Of a DNA stretch of 64,000 nt, positions 50,429 through 63,493 are shown in pieces (position 1 is the stretch's first letter; the number at the start of each line of letters is the position of its first letter). The notes beneath the pieces are model-generated. The model saw only the letters and a list, made by a program, of their open reading frames with translations. It did not search any database and was not told the origin of the DNA. The position numbers were made by a program, and so were the translations under genes. Source of the DNA: Aeromonas veronii (GTDB lineage Bacteria > Pseudomonadota > Gammaproteobacteria > Enterobacterales > Aeromonadaceae); the NCBI RefSeq assembly GCF_040215105.1, contig NZ_CP157875.1, positions 3,277,501 through 3,341,500 of the forward strand. The letters run 5' to 3'.

Positions 50429-51580
50429 ATGGCAAAGCTGTTTACTTCCGAGTCGGTCTCCGAAGGCCATCCCGATAAAATCGCCGACCAGATCTCCGAT
50501 GCGGTCCTGGACGCCATCCTGGTACAGGACACCAAGGCGCGCGTCGCCTGTGAGACCCTGGTCAAGACCGGCATGGTGATGGTGGCCGGTGAAGTGACCA
50601 CCTCTGCCTGGGTCGACATCGAGCAGATCGTGCGCGACACCGTGCGCGAGATTGGTTACACCCACTCCGACATGGGCTTCGACGCCGACTCCTGCGCCGT
50701 GCTGAACGCCATCGGCAAACAGTCCCCGGACATCAACCAGGGTGTTGACCGTACCGATCCGTACGAGCAGGGCGCCGGTGACCAGGGCCTGATGTTCGGT
50801 TACGCCACCAACGAAACCGACGTGCTGATGCCCGCCCCCATCACCTACTCCCACCTGCTGGTCAAGCGCCAGGCCGAAGTACGCAAGAACGGCACCCTGC
50901 CGTGGCTGCGTCCGGATGCCAAGAGCCAGCTGACCTTCGCCTACGACGACGCAGGCAAGATCCTGGGTGTGGATGCCGTGGTACTCTCCACCCAGCATTG
51001 CGACTCCATCAGCCACACCGATCTGGTGGAAGCGGTGCGCGAAGAGATCATCAAGCCGGTGCTGCCGACCGAGTGGATCACCAAGGACACCAAGTTCTTC
51101 ATCAACCCGACCGGCCGCTTCGTCATCGGCGGCCCCATGGGTGACTGCGGTCTGACCGGTCGCAAGATCATCGTCGATACCTACGGCGGCATGGCCCGTC
51201 ACGGTGGTGGCGCCTTCTCCGGCAAAGACCCCTCCAAGGTTGACCGCTCCGCCGCCTACGCCGCCCGCTACGTGGCCAAGAACATCGTCGCCGCCGGCCT
51301 CGCGGATCGATGTGAAGTGCAGGTCTCCTACGCCATCGGCGTGGCCGAGCCGACCTCCATCAGCGTCGAGACCTTCGGCACCGGCAAGGTCGCCGAGGAG
51401 CTGCTGGTGAAACTGGTACGCGAGCACTTCGAGCTGCGCCCCTACGGCCTCATCGAGATGCTGGATCTCAAGCGTCCCATCTACCAGGCAACCGCCGCCT
51501 ATGGCCACTTCGGCCGCGACGAGTTCCCTTGGGAGAAGACCGACAAGGCCGCCCTGCTGCGCGACGTCGCCGGTCTGTAA
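50429..51580 (+). CDS. metK: S-adenosylmethionine synthase
   Basis: It makes S-adenosylmethionine from methionine and ATP. 383 residues, same as E. coli. The N-terminus [18 protein letters not shown], the ATP loop [12 protein letters not shown] and the late [16 protein letters not shown] are all present. A MetJ operator lies upstream and the gene has its own terminator. Confidence 0.98.
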   Translation: MAKLFTSESVSEGHPDKIADQISDAVLDAILVQDTKARVACETLVKTGMVMVAGEVTTSAWVDIEQIVRDTVREIGYTHSDMGFDADSCAVLNAIGKQSPDINQGVDRTDPYEQGAGDQGLMFGYATNETDVLMPAPITYSHLLVKRQAEVRKNGTLPWLRPDAKSQLTFAYDDAGKILGVDAVVLSTQHCDSISHTDLVEAVREEIIKPVLPTEWITKDTKFFINPTGRFVIGGPMGDCGLTGRKIIVDTYGGMARHGGGAFSGKDPSKVDRSAAYAARYVAKNIVAAGLADRCEVQVSYAIGVAEPTSISVETFGTGKVAEELLVKLVREHFELRPYGLIEMLDLKRPIYQATAAYGHFGRDEFPWEKTDKAALLRDVAGL

Positions 51581-51604
51581 TGTCCCAAGGCATGAGCCTG
51601 TGAT

Positions 51605-51629
51605 AAAAGGGGAGCCTGGCTCCCCTTTT
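51605..51629 (+). terminator. Terminator of metK
   Basis: GGGGAGCC/GGCTCCCC-type stem with a tight loop, flanked by A4 and T4, just after metK. Confidence 0.85.
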
Positions 51630-51657
51630 GCTTATCCGCCGACCGACAGGATTGCCC

Positions 51658-52176
51658 ATGACGGCCCTCCCCTCCCCCGATGCCCTGCTCGCCGAGCGGG
51701 TCGACGCCTGCTTCACGCAGGCCGAGGCACGCCTCGGCCGTGCCTTTCCTCGCCCGCGCATCCACTGCAATATGCGGGGCCGGGCGGCGGGGTCGGCGCG
51801 GCTGCAGACCTGGGAGCTGCGCTTCAACCCCGCCCTCTATCAGGCCAACCAGCAGGCCTTCATGGACGAGGTGGTGCCCCACGAGGTGGCGCATCTGCTG
51901 GTCTATGCCCTCTGGGGAGAGGGGCGCGGAAAGAGCCGGGTGCTGCCCCACGGCCGCCAGTGGCAGTCGGTGATGCGGGAGGTGTTCAACCTCGAACCCA
52001 GAACCACCCACAACTTCGATCTCACGGTGCTGAACCAGAATACCCAGCCCTATGCCTGCGCCTGCCAGCAGCATCAGCTCTCCATTCGCCGTCACAACAA
52101 GGTGATGCGCGGGGAGGCCCGTTACCACTGCCGCCGCTGTCGCCAGCCGCTGATGCATCAACCGGGTACGGATTGA
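51658..52176 (+). CDS. sprT: SprT family zinc metalloprotease-like protein
   Basis: 172 residues from ATG 51658 (AGG seven bases upstream). The zinc-binding helix is HEVAH (H75, E76, H79). The C-terminal zinc ribbon contains the CAC and CRRC cysteine pairs. The eukaryotic relative Spartan degrades DNA-protein crosslinks; the bacterial role is poorly known. The order metK-sprT-endA is the same as in E. coli. Confidence 0.95.
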   Translation: MTALPSPDALLAERVDACFTQAEARLGRAFPRPRIHCNMRGRAAGSARLQTWELRFNPALYQANQQAFMDEVVPHEVAHLLVYALWGEGRGKSRVLPHGRQWQSVMREVFNLEPRTTHNFDLTVLNQNTQPYACACQQHQLSIRRHNKVMRGEARYHCRRCRQPLMHQPGTD

Positions 52177-52246
52177 GTCAACCCGTGGCGCATCTCTGTG
52201 ATAGGGTGCCCGGCGTCGCTTCATCGTTTCATTTTCAAGGATCCCC

Positions 52247-52960
52247 ATGTCTCGCCCCCAGCTTGCTTTTCATCTGCCCCTGCTCTCCCTCGGTCTCACC
52301 CTGCTGATCAGCGCCCCGCTCCAGGCCCAGGAAGCCCAGACCTTCCGCGCCGCCAAGCAGGATCTCGTCAAGCTCTACCAGAGCCATCCCAGCACCTTCT
52401 ATTGCGGTTGCAACATCAAGTTCAACGGCAAGAAGATGGCGCCGGACTGGGAGAGCTGTGGCTACCTGCCCCGCAAGCAGGCCAATCGCGCCGCCCGCAT
52501 CGAGTGGGAGCACGTGGTGCCCGCCTGGGAGTTCGGTCATCAGTTGCAGTGCTGGCAGGACGGCGGGCGCAAGAACTGCGGCAAGAGCGATGAGTTCAAC
52601 AGGATGGAGGGCGACATGCACAACCTCTTCCCCGCCATCGGCGAGGTGAACGGCGACAGAGCCAACTACGGCTTCTCCGACTGGAACGGCAAGCCGAACC
52701 AGTACGGCAAGTGCCAGATGCTGGTGGACTTCAAGACCCGCCAGGTGCAGCCGCCCAAGGGGCCAGTGCGCGGCCAGATCGCTCGCGCCTACCTCTACAT
52801 GGGGGAGCAGTACGGGCTGCGTCTGGCGGCGCAGCAGCGTAAACTGTTCGAAGCCTGGGACAGGCAGTACCCGGCGGATCGCTGGGAGTGCGAGCGCAAC
52901 CGCCGCATCGGCAAGCTGCAGGGCAATACCAATCCCTTTATTGAAAAGCAGTGCCAGTGA
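52247..52960 (+). CDS. endA: Extracellular/periplasmic endonuclease I (Dns)
   Basis: A secreted DNase of 237 residues with a signal peptide at 1-27 (cleavage after LQA). The catalytic motif is IEWEHVVPAWEFG, with the metal-binding DMHNLFPAIGEVN. It has eight cysteines typical of the Dns/Vvn group, giving a disulfide-stabilised enzyme. In Vibrio and Aeromonas Dns limits natural transformation and degrades extracellular DNA. AAGGA precedes the ATG. Confidence 0.96.
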   Translation: MSRPQLAFHLPLLSLGLTLLISAPLQAQEAQTFRAAKQDLVKLYQSHPSTFYCGCNIKFNGKKMAPDWESCGYLPRKQANRAARIEWEHVVPAWEFGHQLQCWQDGGRKNCGKSDEFNRMEGDMHNLFPAIGEVNGDRANYGFSDWNGKPNQYGKCQMLVDFKTRQVQPPKGPVRGQIARAYLYMGEQYGLRLAAQQRKLFEAWDRQYPADRWECERNRRIGKLQGNTNPFIEKQCQ

Positions 52961-53164
52961 CCCCATCTAGCGGGGAGGGCCAGGCCCTCCCTCGTCAGCC
53001 GTGGTGCCCTCCGGGCGCGACCGGCTGCCAGCGGGCTCATGGCGCCATCTACAACCCTGTTTCATGCTACCTAATGATGATTTATTGATTCATTTGAACC
53101 ATGAAATGGCTGTTTGACAGCAGACTGAACCATTCAAGCGTCAGCCAAGAGACAAATAGACAGC

Positions 53165-53896
53165 ATGCGCATTCCACGTATCTATGAGCCGGCCTCCCTG
53201 CAGGTCGGTCAGACCCTGGCCCTGTCGGAAGACGGCGCCAACCACATCGGCCGGGTGCTGCGCATGCAGCCGGGCCAACCCCTCGAGCTGTTCAATGGCG
53301 ACGGCCACCAATACCCCGCCACCATCGCCAGCGTCGGCAAGAAATCGGTGGAAGTGCATATCGACAGTTGCGAGACCCAGTCGGTGGAGTCACCGCTCGC
53401 CATTCATCTGGGCCAGGTGATCAGCCGTGGCGACAAGATGGACTTCACCATCCAGAAATCCGTGGAGCTCGGCGTCACCTGCATCACCCCGCTCTTCTCC
53501 GAGCGCTGCGGCGTCAAGCTGCCGGCGGATCGGCTGGAGAAGAAGCGCGAGCAGTGGCAGAAGGTGGTGATCAGCGCCTGCGAGCAGTGCGGCCGCAACG
53601 TGGTGCCCGAGGTGCGCATGCCCATGGAGCTGGATGCCTGGCTGGCGGAAGAGACGAAAGAGCTCAAGCTCAACCTGCACCCGCGCGCCGAATACAGCAT
53701 CAACACCTTGCCGGTACCCGAACATGGCGTGCGCCTGCTGATCGGCCCGGAAGGGGGCTTGTCTAGCGATGAGATCGCCCGTACCGTGCAGGAAGAGTTC
53801 AAGGAGATGTTGCTGGGGCCACGGGTGCTGCGCACCGAAACCGCCGCCCTGACCGCCATCACGGCGCTGCAGTGCCGCTTTGGCGATCTCGCCTAA
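53165..53896 (+). CDS. rsmE: 16S rRNA m3U1498 methyltransferase
   Basis: A SPOUT methyltransferase of 243 residues with an N-terminal PUA-like domain and the C-terminal trefoil knot. The SAM-binding stretches are [13 protein letters not shown] and [15 protein letters not shown]. It lies in the conserved sprT-endA-rsmE-gshB order. Confidence 0.97.
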   Translation: MRIPRIYEPASLQVGQTLALSEDGANHIGRVLRMQPGQPLELFNGDGHQYPATIASVGKKSVEVHIDSCETQSVESPLAIHLGQVISRGDKMDFTIQKSVELGVTCITPLFSERCGVKLPADRLEKKREQWQKVVISACEQCGRNVVPEVRMPMELDAWLAEETKELKLNLHPRAEYSINTLPVPEHGVRLLIGPEGGLSSDEIARTVQEEFKEMLLGPRVLRTETAALTAITALQCRFGDLA

Positions 53897-54017
53897 TGCC
53901 ATCGGGCAGCGTCGATAAGCCGCGTGGCGGCATCATCGAACGATTGCAGCCTCAAACGGCCGATTACGCTTCGCTAATCGCCCCTACAACCCAATCGAGC
54001 CACAGAAGGAATTTCGG

Positions 54018-54968
54018 ATGAGCATCAAACTCGGCATCGTGATGGACCCCATTTCGGCCATCAACATCAAGAAAGACTCCAGCTTCGCCATGCTCGAAGA
54101 GGCACAAAAACGCGGCTACGAGCTCTTCTATCTGGAGATGTCGGATCTCTACATGGAGGCGGGCCGCGCCTTCGGCACCATGCGCCCCCTCAAGGTGCAG
54201 TACGACTACGCCAACTGGTTCGAACTGGGCGAGGTGGTGGATCAGCCCCTCTCCACCCTGGACGTGATCCTGATGCGCAAGGATCCGCCGTTCGACACCG
54301 AGTTCATCTACGCCACCTACATGCTGGAGCGGGCCGAGGACGAGGGTACCCTCATCGTCAACAAGCCCCAGAGCCTGCGTGACGCCAACGAGAAGCTCTA
54401 CACCGCCTGGTTTGCCGAGCACACCCCCACCACCCTCGTGACCCGTCGCGCCGACAAGCTGCGTGCCTTCCACGCCCAGCACAAGGATGTGATCCTCAAA
54501 CCCCTTGACGGCATGGGTGGCGCCTCCATCTTCCGCATGAAGGAAGATGATGCCAACGTCGGCGTCATCATCGAGACGCTCACCGAGCACGGCAGCCAGT
54601 ACTGCATGGCCCAGACCTATCTGCCCGCCATCAAGGACGGCGACAAGCGGGTGCTGGTGGTGGACGGTGAACCGGTTCCCTATTGTCTGGCCCGCATCCC
54701 GGCGCAAGGGGAGACCCGTGGCAACCTGGCGGCCGGTGGCCGCGGCGAGGCGCGCCCCTTGAGCGAAGCGGACTGGGCCATCGCCCGCGCCGTCGGGCCC
54801 ACCCTGAAAGAGAAGGGCCTCATCTTCGTCGGTCTGGATATCATCGGCGATCGGCTGACCGAGATTAACGTCACCAGCCCGACCTGCATCCGCGAAATTG
54901 AGGCGGCCTTCGACGTCTCCATCACCGGCATGCTGATGGACGCCATCGAGCGTCGCCTCGGCAAGTAA
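54018..54968 (+). CDS. gshB: Glutathione synthetase
   Basis: An ATP-grasp ligase of 316 residues joining gamma-glutamylcysteine and glycine. It begins with KLGIVMDPISAINIKKDSSFAM, typical of GshB. The ATP-grasp segments KPLDGMGGASIFR and FVGLDIIGDRLTEINVTSP are present. AAGGA is eight bases before the ATG. Confidence 0.98.
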   Translation: MSIKLGIVMDPISAINIKKDSSFAMLEEAQKRGYELFYLEMSDLYMEAGRAFGTMRPLKVQYDYANWFELGEVVDQPLSTLDVILMRKDPPFDTEFIYATYMLERAEDEGTLIVNKPQSLRDANEKLYTAWFAEHTPTTLVTRRADKLRAFHAQHKDVILKPLDGMGGASIFRMKEDDANVGVIIETLTEHGSQYCMAQTYLPAIKDGDKRVLVVDGEPVPYCLARIPAQGETRGNLAAGGRGEARPLSEADWAIARAVGPTLKEKGLIFVGLDIIGDRLTEINVTSPTCIREIEAAFDVSITGMLMDAIERRLGK

Positions 54969-55125
54969 GGGATCTCCCACCTAACAGGGGCCCGCGCGGC
55001 CCCTGTGTTCATTGCGCCAGGACACAGGCTTTCGGCCACGCTGGCCCTTGCCGTGAAAAAGCGGTTTTGCCCACCGCCCCTAACTGCCATAATCACCCCA
55101 AATACCTTTGCACTATTTGATATCT

Positions 55126-55680
55126 ATGCAAACACTGCAAAATCACTACCTGCTCGCCATGCCGAGCCTGACGGATGCCTACTTCGAACGTTCTCTCGTC
55201 TACCTGTGCGAGCACAGCAGCGAGGGGGCCATGGGGCTGGTGGTCAATATTCCGGTCGACATGTCCCTGGATACCATGCTGACCAAGCTCAAGCTCAATC
55301 CCCCCGACACCACCCAGATGAAGCAGCCGGTGCTGCAGGGGGGGCCGGTTCACGCGGATCGAGGCTTCGTGCTGCACAGCTTCCGCCCCGGTTTCAGCTC
55401 CACCCTGCAGGTGAGCGACGAGATGATGGTCACCACCTCCAAGGACATCCTGGAGACGCTCGGTACCGACGAGGCCCCCAGCCACTGGCTGGTAGCCCTG
55501 GGTTACGCCGGCTGGAGCGCAGGTCAGCTCGAACAGGAGCTGGTGGATGGCGCCTGGCTGGTGATCCCCCCCAACGCGGATCTGGTGTTCAACACCCCCA
55601 TCCACCAGCGCTGGCAACAAGCCGCCGCCAGCATCGGCATCAATCCGTTGCACCTCTCCAGCCAGGTGGGACACAGCTAA
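55126..55680 (+). CDS. yqgE: YqgE/AlgH family protein (UPF0301)
   Basis: 184 residues from ATG 55126; the apparent extension would need TTG. The family pattern [22 protein letters not shown] and GAMGLVVN is clear, as is the [14 protein letters not shown] block. Function is not established. It precedes yqgF, as in E. coli. Confidence 0.93.
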   Translation: MQTLQNHYLLAMPSLTDAYFERSLVYLCEHSSEGAMGLVVNIPVDMSLDTMLTKLKLNPPDTTQMKQPVLQGGPVHADRGFVLHSFRPGFSSTLQVSDEMMVTTSKDILETLGTDEAPSHWLVALGYAGWSAGQLEQELVDGAWLVIPPNADLVFNTPIHQRWQQAAASIGINPLHLSSQVGHS

Positions 55681-55760
55681 GCCCCCGGGCCGTCCTGACT
55701 TCCCTCTGCTTTCAGGGAAGTCAGAACGCCTATTCATGTACCCCAGTTTCGAGGACTCTC

Positions 55761-56180
55761 ATGTCATCACGCAGCATCATGGGCTTTGACTACGGCACCA
55801 AGAGTATCGGTGTCGCCATCGGTCAGGAGCTGACCGGCACCGCGCAGCCCCTTCGTTCCCTCAAGGCCAACGACGGCATCCCCAACTGGGATGACATCGA
55901 GAAGCTGCTCAAGGAGTGGCAGCCAGACCTGCTGGTGGTGGGTCTGCCGCTCAACATGGATGGAACCGAGCAGGAGATCACGGTGCGCGCCCGCAAATTC
56001 GGCAATCGCCTGCACGGCCGCTTCGGCAAGCCGGTGGAGTTCAAGGACGAGCGCCTCACCACCACCGACGCCCGTGCTCGCCTGTTCGAGCGCGGCGGCT
56101 ACAAGGCGCTGGACAAGGGCAGCGTGGACGGGGTCTCCGCCCAGCTCATCCTGGAAGCCTGGATGGAAGAACAATACTGA
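55761..56180 (+). CDS. yqgF: YqgF/RuvX, putative pre-16S rRNA nuclease
   Basis: A 139-residue RNase H-fold nuclease; in E. coli it processes the 5' end of 16S rRNA. The first active-site Asp is in [16 protein letters not shown], and the DERLTT and DGVSAQLIL blocks follow. ATG 55761 has GAGG six bases upstream. Confidence 0.95.
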   Translation: MSSRSIMGFDYGTKSIGVAIGQELTGTAQPLRSLKANDGIPNWDDIEKLLKEWQPDLLVVGLPLNMDGTEQEITVRARKFGNRLHGRFGKPVEFKDERLTTTDARARLFERGGYKALDKGSVDGVSAQLILEAWMEEQY

Positions 56181-56333
56181 CCACACCGGGAGCCAAGGCT
56201 CCCGGTGTTACATCCTGTCGCACTCCTCCCGCCATGTACGATTCTGTCGCCCGTATCCCGGTTTGGCATTTCCCCTTCCTTTATAATGGATAAACTATAA
56301 AACAGCGTTTCTAATTTATAGGCCTATCCAGAT

Positions 56334-58334
56334 ATGAACCAATTTGTCCTGGCCGATGCCAGCCGCTGCATCGGCTGCCACGCCTGTGAAGTGGCCTGCG
56401 TGATGGCGCACAATGGGGAGCAGCACGTCGCCGCTGCCGCCGACTTTCACCCTCGCCTTCAGGTGATCCGCCATCAGGCGCTGCGCACCGCCGCCCTCTG
56501 CCGTCACTGTGACGAGGCTCCCTGCGCCGCCTCTTGCCCCAGCGGGGCCATCATTCAACGCAACGGGGGCGTCCAAGTGCTCCTCGAGCGCTGCATCGGC
56601 TGCAAGAGCTGTGTGCTCGCCTGCCCGTTTGGCGCCATGCGAATGGCCCCCCAGGCTGGCAGCCAACGCCATGTGGCCCACAAATGCGACCTGTGCGAGG
56701 GGCGTGAACAGGGTCCGGCCTGCGTGGCGGCCTGCCCGAGCGAGGCCCTGCAACTGATGGACGACGCGGCGCTCGCACGGCTGCGTCGGCAACGTCAGCA
56801 ATGCAGCGCCACTGGGGAAAGACCCCCCCCCTTTAACCACAAGCGCGACCAGCTGGCGCGTACCGCCCCTCGCTGCGATCCCGCCAAGATCCCCCTCAAT
56901 CTACGTAAAACCACCTTCACCGAGCTCTATCCCACCTACACGGCCGAGCAGGCCAGCCAGCAGGGGCAGCGCTGCCTCGGCTGCGGCGACCACAGCATCT
57001 GCGAATGGCGTTGTCCCCTGCACAACCGGATCCCCCACTGGATTGAGCTGGCTCGCGAGGGGCGCATCCTGGAGGCAGTGGAGCTCTCCCACCAGACCAA
57101 CAGCCTGCCCGAGATCACCGGCCGCATCTGCCCCCAGGATCGCCTGTGCGAAGGGGCCTGCACCCTCAAGGAGGAGTCGGGATCCATGACGGTCGGGGCG
57201 CTCGAGCGCTACATCACCGAACAGGCGCTGGCGCTCGGCTGGCGACCGGATCTCTCCTATCTGCAACCGACCGGCAAGCGGGTGGCCATCATAGGGGCTG
57301 GGCCTGCCGGGCTGGGGTGCGCCGACATCCTGGTGCGCAACGGCATCTCGCCCGTGGTGTTTGATCGCCATCCGGAGATAGGCGGCCTGCTCACCTTCGG
57401 CATCCCGGCGTTCAAACTCGACAAGGAGGTGCTGAGCCGCCGCCGCAAGCTACTGACGGAGATGGGAGTCGAGTTTCGGCTGGGCGTCGAGGTGGGTCAC
57501 GATCACCTCGCCCGGTTGCTGCGCGAATTCGATGCGGTCTTCGTCGGCGTGGGCACCTACAGCGCCATGAAAGGCAACCTTCCCAACGAAGAGGCGCCGG
57601 GCGTCCATGCCGCCCTGCCCTACCTGATGGCCAGCACCCGTCATCTGATGCAGTTGCCCCAGCCCCAAGACGAACCCTATCTCGATCTCGCAGGCCAACA
57701 GGTGGTGGTACTGGGAGGCGGCGACACCGCCATGGATTGCGTGCGCACGGCGCTGCGTCAGGGGGCGACCCGCGTCACCTGCGCCTATCGCCGGGATGAA
57801 GCCAACATGCCGGGTTCGCGCAAGGAGGTGAAAAACGCCAGGGAAGAGGGGGCCGAATTCGAGTTCAATGTGCAGCCTGTTGCCATTGAAACCGATGAAC
57901 AGGGTGCCGTCTGTGGTATCCGCATGCAGCGCACCCGCATGGGAGACCCCGATGCTGCCGGCCGCCGCCGTCCCGTGGTGATCGAGGGCTCAGAGTTCCT
58001 GATGCCAGCCGATGCGGTGCTGATCGCCTTTGGCTTCAACCCTCATCCATTGCCCTGGCTCGAAGCCCAGAGGGTGCGTCTCGATCGCTGGGGCAGGATC
58101 GCCACCTCCCAGGCAGCCCCCTTCGCCTTCCAGACCAGCAACCCGCAGATCTTCGCCGGGGGCGACGCCGTCCGGGGTGCCGACCTGGTGGTGACCGCCA
58201 TGGCCGAGGGGCGCCAGGCCGCCGCCGGCATCATGCAATACCTGGGGGCCAGGCCACAACGCCCCGAGGTCACGGCAACCGGCCTCAGCCGTCAGGCCTC
58301 TCACATAGGCACAACGTCGGCCAGTCCGACCTGA
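56334..58334 (+). CDS. AegA/UacF-like iron-sulfur and FAD-dependent oxidoreductase
   Basis: The 666-residue protein fuses an N-terminal ferredoxin-type module with a GltD-like oxidoreductase. Cys clusters are CIGCHACEVAC, CRHCDEAPCAASC, CIGCKSCVLAC and CDLC with CVAAC, giving up to four [4Fe-4S] centres. They are followed by CLGCGDHSICEWRC of the GltD linker, the FAD motif GAGPAGLGCADIL and the NAD(P)H motif GGGDTAMDC. E. coli AegA and UacF have the same layout and act in anaerobic purine (urate) use with formate-linked electron flow. No purine genes adjoin it here, so that role is only inferred. Confidence 0.87.
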   Translation: MNQFVLADASRCIGCHACEVACVMAHNGEQHVAAAADFHPRLQVIRHQALRTAALCRHCDEAPCAASCPSGAIIQRNGGVQVLLERCIGCKSCVLACPFGAMRMAPQAGSQRHVAHKCDLCEGREQGPACVAACPSEALQLMDDAALARLRRQRQQCSATGERPPPFNHKRDQLARTAPRCDPAKIPLNLRKTTFTELYPTYTAEQASQQGQRCLGCGDHSICEWRCPLHNRIPHWIELAREGRILEAVELSHQTNSLPEITGRICPQDRLCEGACTLKEESGSMTVGALERYITEQALALGWRPDLSYLQPTGKRVAIIGAGPAGLGCADILVRNGISPVVFDRHPEIGGLLTFGIPAFKLDKEVLSRRRKLLTEMGVEFRLGVEVGHDHLARLLREFDAVFVGVGTYSAMKGNLPNEEAPGVHAALPYLMASTRHLMQLPQPQDEPYLDLAGQQVVVLGGGDTAMDCVRTALRQGATRVTCAYRRDEANMPGSRKEVKNAREEGAEFEFNVQPVAIETDEQGAVCGIRMQRTRMGDPDAAGRRRPVVIEGSEFLMPADAVLIAFGFNPHPLPWLEAQRVRLDRWGRIATSQAAPFAFQTSNPQIFAGGDAVRGADLVVTAMAEGRQAAAGIMQYLGARPQRPEVTATGLSRQASHIGTTSASPT

Positions 58335-58368
58335 ACCACAACGCAGCAACGCAATTGAAGCTGAAAAA

Positions 58369-58397
58369 CAAAGGGGGAGCCGGTGGCTCCCCCTTTG
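58369..58397 (+). terminator. Terminator after the AegA-like gene
   Basis: A 13-bp stem CAAAGGGGGAGCC/GGCTCCCCCTTTG with a GGT loop; no separate T-run beyond the stem. Confidence 0.7.
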
Positions 58398-58519
58398 CGA
58401 TGCCGGCGCCACGACCCGCACGGCGGTCACGGGCTCGAGGTGCCCCGTTGACACGCGGGACCTTGCCGTGGGCGCCAGCGTGTTCACTTCGCTCGCCCAA
58501 GGGGACCTGTCTGCGCGTT

Positions 58520-61329
<2,810 letters not shown>

Positions 61330-62056
61330 AATTCTCTCGTTGTTGTTATCACATCCATGGTCAGTCTGCGCTGACCGCTCTCTGTCTATGTTGGAATTAG
61401 CTTTTCGCTAAAGGGGCGGAATCTAGCATAGGGAGACGGTTCGGAATAGTGATTCAGTTCACTACAAAGACAAAAAACGAACGATTTGACCCAATAAAGC
61501 TTCATTTAGCACGCAAATTTTCAACAAATTTTGGTGTGCAATTCATCCATCGACAAGTTAGCGCCAAAAGGATACCTGTCGCAATTCCCCCTTGGGGAGA
61601 GACGCACTGAGCTGAGCTGCGGTGGGCGGGAGACAAGCGTTTACCTGCAGGGAGGCGGGCCAAACCGGCTGTAACGCAAAACGTTTTACACGTAATAAAA
61701 TTTCAAGTGGTTGATGAAAGTATTTATGTGACCGACTTAACAGATTTGATAATCAACCAAAAAATTTGTATTTATTCAGCCTGCAACCCGCCAGGATGAA
61801 ATTCGTTAAAACCACCATTAATCAGATGGTTAGCACTCATCTTCGACCTCGCTTGCCACAACTGCGCGAGAAGCATACACCCCCCCCTATTGCAGGATGC
61901 GCCACATCCGTATTAATTAGGCAGGCAATGGCGATGGGCCCTGTCCATCGTGCTTTTCTGAGCCTGAGCCGTCGATATCCTGTAATTTAATTTCAGAGCT
62001 GCCGTCTCACGCCCGCCACCCCGGGATCGCTCCCGCATAAAGAGATGATATTTGCT
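61330..62056. other. Long divergent intergenic region between the AGCS symporter gene and tal
   Basis: 727 nt, AT-rich, no convincing gene. A CRP-like site (61727-61742) and several AT-rich inverted repeats such as TTGAT-A-ATCAA at 61746 are visible. It is presumably regulatory for both genes. Confidence 0.5.
61725..61744 (+). promoter_or_regulatory. Candidate CRP-binding site
   Basis: TGTGA-CCGACT-TAACA matches TGTGA-N6-TCACA at 9 of 10 half-site positions. It is far (over 300 nt) from either start codon. Confidence 0.35.
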
Positions 62057-63007
62057 ATGGCCGATAAATTGACCCAGCTGAAAGCCCTGACCACGGTAGT
62101 TGCCGACACCGGCGACATCGAAGCCATCAAGCGCTACCAGCCCATCGATGCCACCACCAACCCCTCCCTGGTGTTGAAGGCATCCGAGATCCCCGAGTAT
62201 GCGGCACTGATCGACGACGCCATCAGCTGGGCCAAATCCCAGAGCCAGGACAAGGCACAGCAAATCATCGACGCGGGCGACAAGCTGGCGGTCAACATCG
62301 GTCTGGAAGTGCTAAAAATCGTACCGGGTCGCATCTCCACCGAAGTGGATGCCCGTCTCTCCTTCGATACCCAGGCCAGCATCGCCAAGGCCCGCAAGCT
62401 GATCCGCCTCTACAACGAAGCCGGCATCAGCAATGATCGCATCCTGATCAAGCTGGCCTCCACCTGGGAAGGGATCCGCGCCGCCGAGGTGCTGGAGAAA
62501 GAAGGCATCCAATGCAACCTGACCCTGCTGTTCTCCTTCGCCCAGGCCCGTGCCTGTGCCGAAGCCGGCGCCTTCCTGATCTCCCCCTTCGTCGGTCGCA
62601 TCCTCGACTGGTACAAGGCCAAGCACAACCGTGACTACACCGCGAGCGAAGATCCGGGCGTGGTTTCCGTCACCGCCATCTACGACTACTACAAACAGCA
62701 CGACTACCCGACCGTGGTGATGGGTGCGAGCTTCCGCAACACCGGCGAGATCCTCGAGCTGGCTGGTTGCGATCGCCTGACCATTGGCCCGGCCCTGCTG
62801 GAAGAGCTGAGCAAGGCCGAAGGCACCGTGGTTCGCAAGCTGAACTACACCGGTGAGCGCAAGGCCAAACCGACCCCCATGACCGAAGCCGAATTCCGCT
62901 GGGAGCTGAACCAGGACGCCATGGCGGTCGAGAAGCTGGGTGAAGGCATCCGCATGTTCGCCGTCGATCAGGGCAAGCTGGAAACCATGCTGGCCGGTCG
63001 TCTGTAA
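62057..63007 (+). CDS. tal: Transaldolase
   Basis: An enzyme of the non-oxidative pentose phosphate branch, 316 residues from ATG 62057, aligning with E. coli TalB. The Schiff-base lysine is K132 in [12 protein letters not shown]. Family blocks [12 protein letters not shown] and [18 protein letters not shown] are present. In many relatives tal and tkt form one operon; here tkt is 12 kb away. Confidence 0.97.
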   Translation: MADKLTQLKALTTVVADTGDIEAIKRYQPIDATTNPSLVLKASEIPEYAALIDDAISWAKSQSQDKAQQIIDAGDKLAVNIGLEVLKIVPGRISTEVDARLSFDTQASIAKARKLIRLYNEAGISNDRILIKLASTWEGIRAAEVLEKEGIQCNLTLLFSFAQARACAEAGAFLISPFVGRILDWYKAKHNRDYTASEDPGVVSVTAIYDYYKQHDYPTVVMGASFRNTGEILELAGCDRLTIGPALLEELSKAEGTVVRKLNYTGERKAKPTPMTEAEFRWELNQDAMAVEKLGEGIRMFAVDQGKLETMLAGRL

Positions 63008-63100
63008 GGAGGAGCGCGTCCCCCGCTCGTCGCCAGGTCGCTGTTTTCACACCGAAAAACAGGAGCGATCCCCTCGACGACTGACGCCGCATCCCCCCGA

Positions 63101-63138
63101 AAAAAACCGGGCTCCCGCAAGGGCTGCCCGGTTTTTTT
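63101..63138 (+). terminator. Terminator of tal
   Basis: CCGGGC/GCCCGG stem with an inner CCC-GCAA-GGG extension and flanking A6 and T7 runs. Confidence 0.92.
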
Positions 63139-63240
63139 ATGGGCCTTATTCAGTTGTCACAAGGTCGTCACAAAAACGTTTTATTTTCAATGTCACCGTG
63201 TTATACGGATGGTGACAACCATAAAACCAAGGAGGGAGCC

Positions 63241-63420
63241 ATGGACATGTTCAACTTCGATTTTGACGAGGTCGTTGAGCTGGGTTCACGTAGCCGCGGG
63301 ACATCGGGAAAAAAACGCAAATGGCGCGAGATCGAGGCGCTCAAAGACAAGCACCGCCTGCAAAAGGAGTTGCAGTCCATCGATATCGCCTATGAAGGTT
63401 CGGACGATCTGGAGCTCTGA
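63241..63420 (+). CDS. DUF3545 family small protein, 59 residues
   Basis: A short basic and acidic protein: acidic MDMFNFDFDEVVEL, then a basic KKRKWREIEALKDKHRLQKEL helix. The pattern matches DUF3545 proteins of Vibrio, Shewanella and Aeromonas, whose function is unknown. GGAGGGAGCC precedes the ATG. Confidence 0.82.
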   Translation: MDMFNFDFDEVVELGSRSRGTSGKKRKWREIEALKDKHRLQKELQSIDIAYEGSDDLEL

Positions 63421-63451
63421 GCCACGCGCAGCCAGCGAGACCCCATAACAA

Positions 63452-63476
63452 AACGCCCCGCAACAGTCGGGGCGTT
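63452..63476 (+). terminator. Bidirectional terminator between the DUF3545 and hemerythrin genes
   Basis: AACGCCCCG/CGGGGCGTT stem with a seven-base loop; T-rich on both outer sides. Serves the two convergent genes. Confidence 0.85.
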
Positions 63477-63493
63477 GTCGTTTCTGTCGGGGC

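Noticed and set aside
61330-61700. Glycine riboswitch before the AGCS symporter
   Set aside because: AGCS genes in Vibrio often have one, but the conserved glycine-aptamer segments were not found on the minus strand; only a small hairpin is present.
61766-61990. 74-codon frame in the AGCS/tal spacer
   Set aside because: No ribosome-binding site, no family pattern and an AT-rich start running into Pro/Arg-rich out-of-frame sequence.
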